A stretch of DNA of 64,000 nt from Peptoniphilaceae bacterium (GTDB lineage Bacteria > Bacillota > Clostridia > Tissierellales > Peptoniphilaceae), in assembly GCA_910589545.1 (NCBI GenBank), contig CAJUSY010000001.1:114434-178433 (forward strand), written 5' to 3'. A program made the translations under genes and the position numbers. Numbering within the stretch: position 1 is the first letter of the stretch; each line of letters starts with the position of its first letter. Of the stretch, positions 59,830-64,000 are shown piece after piece. The notes below the pieces were generated by a model. It was not told the origin of the DNA and ran no database searches. It was given only the letters and a program-made list of their open reading frames with translations.

Positions 59830-61146
59830 TTACAAATTTTGCAAATCATTTATTGATTTTACGAACTCTTTGTTTGTTTTTGTATTCTTAATCATTCTTA
59901 TTATTTGGTCAGCTATATTTTTGTTTTCTTGTGAATTTAGCTGTTTTCTTATTTTATTAATTGCAGATAATTCATCTTTTGCAAGAAGTAATTCGTCCTT
60001 TCTTGTTCCTGACTTATTTAAATCAATAGCAGGGAATACTCTTTGTTCAGACAAACTTCTATCCAATTTTATTTCCATATTTCCAGTACCCTTGAACTCT
60101 TCAAAGATAACATCGTCCATTTTAGACCCTGTTTCAATCAAAGCTGTAGCTAAAATAGTCAAAGAACCTCCCTCTTCGATATTTCTTGCAGCACCAAAAA
60201 ATCTTTTCGGACCATTTAATGCTAATGGATCAAGACCACCTGATAATGTCTTACCTGAATATGGACTGGTAACATTATATGCACGTGATAGTCTTGTAAT
60301 TGAATCTACCAAAATCACAACATCTTTTTTGTGTTCAACTAGTCTCTTAGCTCTTTCAATCACAATCTCAGCAACCCTAATATGATTTTGTGGCATTTCA
60401 TCAAAAGTAGATGCAACTACATCCGCCCCTAAAACAGAACGTTTCATATCAGTAACTTCTTCTGGCCTTTCATCAATTAGCAAAACAATCACATGAATTT
60501 CGGGATAATTTTTTCTTATAGAATTAGCGATATTTTTAAGCAAAGTTGTCTTACCAGTTTTCGGAGATGCTACTATCAATCCTCTTTGACCCTTTCCGAC
60601 AGGACTTATCAAATCCATAATTCTCATGGATACATTATTAGGTTCTCTTTCTAAAGTCAATCTTTCTTTTGGATAGATTGGGGTTAAGTTTTCAAAATCA
60701 GGTCTATTTCTCAAATTTTCAACAGTATCACCATTCACGCGATTAACATAAATTAAAGCGTTGAATTTTTCTTTGTCCTTTTTCTCACGAGACAATCCCT
60801 CGACAAAATCACCAGTTTTAAGCTTAAATCTTCTGACTTGAACAGGAGGAACATAAACATCGTCTTCTCCTGAATCGTATCCTTCAGACCTTAAAAATCC
60901 ATATCCATTTTCGTGTAAATCCAAGATTCCTTCCACTTTCAAAGGATCCTTCAAATCTTTTTCTTCATTAGAAGAAGAATCTTCGTAATCATCCTCAGAG
61001 TTATTTCTCTCATTAATATTAACTTGACTAATAATCTCTTTTATCAAATCTTGCTTATTATATTTACTAATACCTGCAACACCTACAGCTTTAGCAATAA
61101 TCTTTAAATCTTGTAATTTTTTAGATTCTAATACATCTTTTTCCAA
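59830..61146 (-). CDS. rho: Transcription termination factor Rho
   Basis: This 438-residue hexameric RNA helicase has an N-terminal helical segment (1-50), a short charged linker (about 52-65, rich in Asp, Glu and Ser), the OB-type RNA-binding domain (G-I-L-D-L-H-E-N-G-Y-G-F-L-R) and the ATPase core with Walker A S-P-K-T-G-K-T-T-L-L and V-I-L-V-D-S. Its N-terminal insert is small compared with actinobacterial Rho. It lies directly after ccdA. Confidence 0.96.
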   Translation of the reverse strand: MEKDVLESKKLQDLKIIAKAVGVAGISKYNKQDLIKEIISQVNINERNNSEDDYEDSSSNEEKDLKDPLKVEGILDLHENGYGFLRSEGYDSGEDDVYVPPVQVRRFKLKTGDFVEGLSREKKDKEKFNALIYVNRVNGDTVENLRNRPDFENLTPIYPKERLTLEREPNNVSMRIMDLISPVGKGQRGLIVASPKTGKTTLLKNIANSIRKNYPEIHVIVLLIDERPEEVTDMKRSVLGADVVASTFDEMPQNHIRVAEIVIERAKRLVEHKKDVVILVDSITRLSRAYNVTSPYSGKTLSGGLDPLALNGPKRFFGAARNIEEGGSLTILATALIETGSKMDDVIFEEFKGTGNMEIKLDRSLSEQRVFPAIDLNKSGTRKDELLLAKDELSAINKIRKQLNSQENKNIADQIIRMIKNTKTNKEFVKSINDLQNL

Positions 61147-61157
61147 TAAATTTCCTC

Positions 61158-61841
61158 CTAAATACCTTGGTACAAGAAATACAATCCAAATAACATCAAT
61201 ACTGAACCAAGAACTATTTCTATTATTTTAGAAACCTTAGTATATGAATCATTTTGAATAATCTCTTCGACTTTACCCATCAACAAAGCAGACATAAATA
61301 CCAAAAAGCAATTCCCAATACCATAAAATACGAACAAAATAATAGAAAATAAAATATTTCTAGTATTAGCCGCTATAGCCATCAATGAAACTAAAACAGG
61401 TGTTGAACATGGAGAGGCAAACACCGCTTGAATAACGCCAGCTAGAAAAGCTCCCAAAAGTCCAGTTTTTGTAATTTTGCTAGACTTATTTAATCTAATA
61501 ATCTTAATAACATGCCAATTTTGAAACGCCATAAGAATTAAAAGTATTCCAATAACAATATAAAAAACTCTACTAAATTGATTTAAAATTTTCCCCAATA
61601 AGGCAGCTGTCAATCCAAAAATTGTAAAAACTAGAATACTACCTAAACTAAAAACCAAAGCCACCTTGAATGATTTTTTCTTATCGTAATTATTTCCCGA
61701 CAAATAGCCAATTATTATTGGAATCATCGGCAATGAGCAAGGAAGAAAACTAGTCAAAATCCCCGCAATCAAAGAAATAATCGGAGCCAAATAAATATAA
61801 TCTTTGACTAGTTTTGATAAGAAATCTAACAAACTATCCAT
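61158..61841 (-). CDS. ccdA: CcdA-type thiol-disulfide electron carrier
   Basis: This 227-residue protein has six membrane spans and the two essential Cys in F-L-P-C-S-L-P and A-S-P-C-S-T-P. CcdA passes electrons from cytoplasmic thioredoxin across the membrane to extracellular thiol proteins. The partner here is probably the thioredoxin-like protein encoded just upstream, whose stop overlaps this start by 8 bases. No cytochrome c genes are present, so extracellular protein repair is more likely. Confidence 0.92.
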   Translation of the reverse strand: MDSLLDFLSKLVKDYIYLAPIISLIAGILTSFLPCSLPMIPIIIGYLSGNNYDKKKSFKVALVFSLGSILVFTIFGLTAALLGKILNQFSRVFYIVIGILLILMAFQNWHVIKIIRLNKSSKITKTGLLGAFLAGVIQAVFASPCSTPVLVSLMAIAANTRNILFSIILFVFYGIGNCFLVFMSALLMGKVEEIIQNDSYTKVSKIIEIVLGSVLMLFGLYFLYQGI

Positions 61842-62460
61842 TTATAATATCCGAAATCAATATTTCTAATTCGTTTTCTTTTAACAAACCTTCGTGAATG
61901 TATCCCTTTTTACCATTTACAGTAACCTCTTGGAAATACTCATCCATCACGCTTTGAGCCTTATCAGAGAATTTAAAATCTTCCTTTAATGGAATAAAAA
62001 TTTGTGTAGGAGTAACCCTGATACCAGCTTGTGATGCAAAATCGTTGTTTACATTAACTTCAACATCCTTAACAACGGCTTTCCCCTTGAACTTATTGAA
62101 AGTATTGTCTATATATGGAGCCATTTCCTTACAAGGAGCACATTCTACCCATGTAAAATTAACAAAAACAGGCTTATTGTAAGAGAAAAACTTCTCAAAT
62201 CCAGCATCCTTTCCGGCAAATAAAACATCTTCCTTGTCAACTTCCTTATAAGCTTCCTTAAAACTATTCAAATCAGAAGAATTAGTATCTGCACCATTAG
62301 AATTATTACTATTATTAACAGACTCCTCTGTCTTTGTTGTATTAGAGTTGTTTTCATTATTAATAGGCATAACAGGCTTATTCTTAATAAAAAACATAAA
62401 AACCACTGCGATTACAATAAATGAAATAACTAAAATAATCTTTGATTTATTATTTTTCAT
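61834..62460 (-). CDS. Membrane-anchored thioredoxin-like protein
   Basis: This 208-residue protein has an N-terminal membrane anchor (about 7-27, no lipobox Cys), a low-complexity Asn/Ser/Thr linker (about 33-65) and a thioredoxin fold with the active site E-C-A-P-C-K-E-M and the cis-Pro in R-V-T-P-T-Q. It is expected outside the cell, reduced by the adjacent CcdA. I use the ATG at 62460 with AAAGGAA upstream. A TATAAT (62522-62527, minus strand) may be its promoter. Confidence 0.88.
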   Translation of the reverse strand: MKNNKSKIILVISFIVIAVVFMFFIKNKPVMPINNENNSNTTKTEESVNNSNNSNGADTNSSDLNSFKEAYKEVDKEDVLFAGKDAGFEKFFSYNKPVFVNFTWVECAPCKEMAPYIDNTFNKFKGKAVVKDVEVNVNNDFASQAGIRVTPTQIFIPLKEDFKFSDKAQSVMDEYFQEVTVNGKKGYIHEGLLKENELEILISDIING

Positions 62461-62466
62461 AATCAT

Positions 62467-62697
62467 TTCCTTTCTATATATTCAACAATTCATCTACAAA
62501 TATCTATTGATTTACTATACTATTATATCAAACTTGTGTTTTTATTTACACCTTAGCAATCACACTTACGATTACGATTTTACCCATAAAATAAAATATT
62601 GGCAATAAATATTTCTTGTTAATTTGACCTATCTGTGTCCTGCCCTTGTATAACAAGATCCTTGAATTATTTTTCATATTTGTCGTGCAATCTCCAA
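62467..62697. other. Gene-free spacer with degenerate copy of the repeat spacer
   Basis: This stretch has no credible gene. From about 62629 to 62697 it aligns loosely with the inter-hairpin spacer of the 273-bp repeats (compare the end of copy 3), including the C-A-A-C-C-T-A-G-C-G junction, so the array seems to begin with a decayed fragment. Confidence 0.5.
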
Positions 62698-62970
62698 CCT
62701 AGCGTAATCTTTAAGCAAACAATCGAAGCTAAGAATATCATACGAAGAAAATAATCATAAATTCAAGCGAAGTGAACCGTTAAAAAATTGTGCTGTTTGA
62801 GTGCGTAGCACGAGTTCACAATTTTAGGTTAACAAGCTTAGAATTTATTTGTTTTCGTAGTCTAGATATTCGTGCAAGATGTTTGCTACTATCTTCACCT
62901 AAGTGCATTCTATTCCACCTGTCTAACGAACTTTTTAAATCATTTTCTCTCGTTGTACTACAATCCACAA
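62698..62970. repeat. 273-bp tandem repeat, copy 1
   Basis: This unit begins CCTAGCG and holds a long imperfect hairpin (62713-62887) plus a roughly 85-bp spacer. Hairpin ends are AAGCAAACA/TGTTTGCT and GAATATC/GATATTC; the core pairs AAAATTGTG with CACAATTTT around a GTGC-GTA-GCAC tip. It is identical to copy 2. Confidence 0.9.
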
Positions 62971-63243
62971 CCTAGCGTAATCTTTAAGCAAACAATCGAA
63001 GCTAAGAATATCATACGAAGAAAATAATCATAAATTCAAGCGAAGTGAACCGTTAAAAAATTGTGCTGTTTGAGTGCGTAGCACGAGTTCACAATTTTAG
63101 GTTAACAAGCTTAGAATTTATTTGTTTTCGTAGTCTAGATATTCGTGCAAGATGTTTGCTACTATCTTCACCTAAGTGCATTCTATTCCACCTGTCTAAC
63201 GAACTTTTTAAATCATTTTCTCTCGTTGTACTACAATCCACAA
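62971..63243. repeat. 273-bp tandem repeat, copy 2
   Basis: I see no base difference from copy 1 across the unit. The hairpin spans 62986-63160. An open 61-codon frame is present in both copies, but it has no ribosome binding site and simply reads through the palindrome. Confidence 0.9.
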
Positions 63244-63516
63244 CCTAGCGTAATCTTTAAGCAAACAATCGAAGCTAAGAATATCATACGAAGAAAATAA
63301 TCACAAATTCAAGCGAAATGAACCGTTTAAAAATTGTGCTGTCTGAGTGCGCAGCAAGAGTTCACAATTTTAGGTTCACAAGCTTAGAATTTATATGTTT
63401 TCGTAGTCTAGATATTCGTGCAAGATGTTTGCTACTATCTTGACATATGTGTATCCTACTCCGCCTGTCTAACAAACTCTTTAAATCATTTTCTCTCGTT
63501 GTACTACAATCCACAA
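63244..63516. repeat. 273-bp tandem repeat, copy 3 (diverged)
   Basis: This copy has the same length and period, with scattered substitutions: GCGTAGCACG becomes GCGCAGCAAG at the tip, and the spacer differs more than the hairpin. The hairpin spans 63259-63433. The 61-codon frame of copies 1 and 2 is broken here, which argues against coding. Confidence 0.88.
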
Positions 63517-63703
63517 CCTAGCGAAACCTTTAAGCAAACAATCGAAGCTTACGAATATCACCATTTAAAATTTAATGTTTTTCATGAGCGACGCTTCGAA
63601 CGATGAAATCTTCATTCCCTTTTCTAAAAGAAGATTTCTGAAGTGAGGCTGAGCGATTGAAATCATTAAATTTTACCCAAGATATTCGTGCGAGATGTTT
63701 TCT
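63517..63703. repeat. Fourth hairpin unit with the same ends but a different core
   Basis: The left end (AAGCAAACAATCGAAGCT and GAATATC) and right end (GATATTCGTGC and GATGTTT) match copies 1-3. Inside, the stem is AAAATTTAATG with CATTAAATTTT and the tip is GAAATCTTC with GAAGATTTC, unrelated to the earlier core. The hairpin spans 63532-63703. Confidence 0.8.
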
Positions 63704-63731
63704 AAAATAATTTAATGCGTTTATATTGCAC

Positions 63732-63766
63732 AAAAAAAGATCTAACGGATTATATCACATTAGACC
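63732..63766 (-). terminator. Distal rRNA-type terminator
   Basis: A stem of GGTCTAA with TTAGATC is followed by seven Ts on the minus strand. It is a near copy of the terminator at 63907-63941, offset by 175 bases. Confidence 0.8.
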
Positions 63767-63789
63767 TTAATTGTTTGGCGACTACCTAC
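63767..63789 (-). pseudogene. Duplicated 3' tail of 5S rRNA
   Basis: The minus strand reads GTAGGTAGTCGCCAAACAAT, identical to the last bases of the 5S gene at 63948-63964, followed by the same terminator. Beyond GTAGG the 5S similarity stops, so only the tail is duplicated. Confidence 0.7.
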
Positions 63790-63898
63790 AGCAGACAGTT
63801 CCTACGAATCAAAGATTCGTGGCAACTGGTTGCATCAGACCTACTACGAAATCAAAGATTTCTGTTAGGTCTAGATCTCCCACAAGTGGGCTCGTAGG
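63784..63898. other. Multibranched palindromic segment between the two terminators
   Basis: Three hairpins stand in a row: 63798-63826, 63837-63872 and 63879-63890 (CCCAC-AA-GTGGG). They are enclosed by CCTAC (63784-63788) and GTAGG (63894-63898). The first two share an ATCAAAGAT tip. No tRNA or protein gene fits. It may be a structured RNA or the scar of a small mobile element. Confidence 0.5.
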
Positions 63899-63906
63899 TT
63901 TCATGT

Positions 63907-63941
63907 AAAAAAAGATCTAACGGATTAAATCTCGTTAGACC
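63907..63941 (-). terminator. rrn terminator: 5S rRNA operon terminator
   Basis: Stem GGTCTAAC with GTTAGATC (63934-63941 with 63914-63921) has an inner GATT/AATC pairing and seven Ts on the minus strand. It begins 7 bases after the 5S end. Confidence 0.88.
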
Positions 63942-63947
63942 TTAATT

Positions 63948-64000
63948 GTTTGGCGACTACCTACTCTCCCACGACGTTTCCATCGTAGTACCATCGGCGT
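63948..64000 (-). rRNA. rrf: 5S ribosomal RNA, 3' part (cut by window edge)
   Basis: The minus strand reads CGCCGATGGTACTACGATGG and later GTGGGAGAGTAGGTAGTCGCC. This is the conserved D/E-arm region and 3' end of bacterial 5S rRNA. The 5' half lies beyond the window. It marks the end of an rRNA operon transcribed leftward. Confidence 0.92.

Noticed and set aside
62790..63248. Two identical 61-codon plus-strand frames in the 273-bp repeats
   Set aside because: They read through the palindrome, lack a ribosome binding site and are interrupted in copy 3, so they are by-products of the repeat.
62698..63703. CRISPR array
   Set aside because: Units are 273 bases with internal palindromes and no short repeats with unique spacers, and no cas genes are present.
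63784..63898. tRNA gene near the rRNA operon
   Set aside because: The cloverleaf-like layout has wrong arm lengths and no T-loop GTTCGA or acceptor end in the right place on either strand.

Overview
The window looks like a chromosome segment of a low-GC, anaerobic Gram-positive coccus of the Peptoniphilaceae/Tissierellia type. Finegoldia or a close relative is my best guess from AT richness, strong GGAGG ribosome binding sites, TTG/GTG starts, an A/V-type ATPase, a kdp operon and no respiratory chain genes. Species identity is inference. Nearly all host genes lie on the minus strand, which suits a segment leading up to an rRNA operon whose 5S gene is cut by the right edge (63948-64000, minus).

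Region 1 (1-8453) is the early/lysogeny half of a prophage. The minus-strand early operon runs from an antirepressor and Cro-like HTH gene through small unknown genes to a recombination module (Gp157, P-loop ATPase, SSB-like protein) and the start of a replisome organiser cut by the left edge. The switch region at 5791-5932 holds a perfect-consensus minus-strand promoter, two TTGC-N5-GCAA operators and a plus-strand repressor promoter. The plus strand carries a self-cleaving type repressor, a membrane-anchored unknown protein and a tyrosine integrase. Two small genes, one of them only 57 codons, sit between the HTH genes as a convergent pair.

Region 2 (8454-23562) holds engB, then a kdp potassium-uptake operon (two tiny membrane peptides, a TPR-like protein, kdpA, kdpB, kdpC, kdpE and a kinase). 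The sensor is divided. One protein has the N-terminal KdpD domain but no kinase; the other has the kinase but no KdpD domain. Ferritin, an S41-type protease relative and an OhrR-glutathione peroxidase-cation efflux operon follow.

Region 3 (23595-41602) holds pabABC, a MacB-like tripartite ABC exporter with pepD and yqeY, two PAP2 phosphatases, a MoeA-like protein with a Cys-rich tail, a Bce-type two-component system and ABC transporter with a recognisable operator, a uracil permease, a Fur/PerR regulator, an AraC regulator and yaaA.

Region 4 (41652-50126) is a complete nine-gene V/A-type ATPase operon. Its K subunit keeps the sodium-binding residues known from Enterococcus hirae. Upstream on the same strand lie upp, the threonylcarbamoyl-AMP synthase gene, yvcK, rapZ, a PHP-domain gene, murB and folC, then prfA, prmC, a DUF1385 gene, rpmE, rho, ccdA and a thioredoxin-like gene.

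Region 5 (62467-63947) has no credible protein gene. It holds an array of long hairpins with an exact 273-bp period (two copies identical, a third diverged, a fourth with the same ends but a different core). This is followed by a 175-bp offset duplication of the 5S 3' end plus its terminator, with a multibranched palindromic segment between the two copies. This array and the divided Kdp sensor are the most unusual parts of the window.
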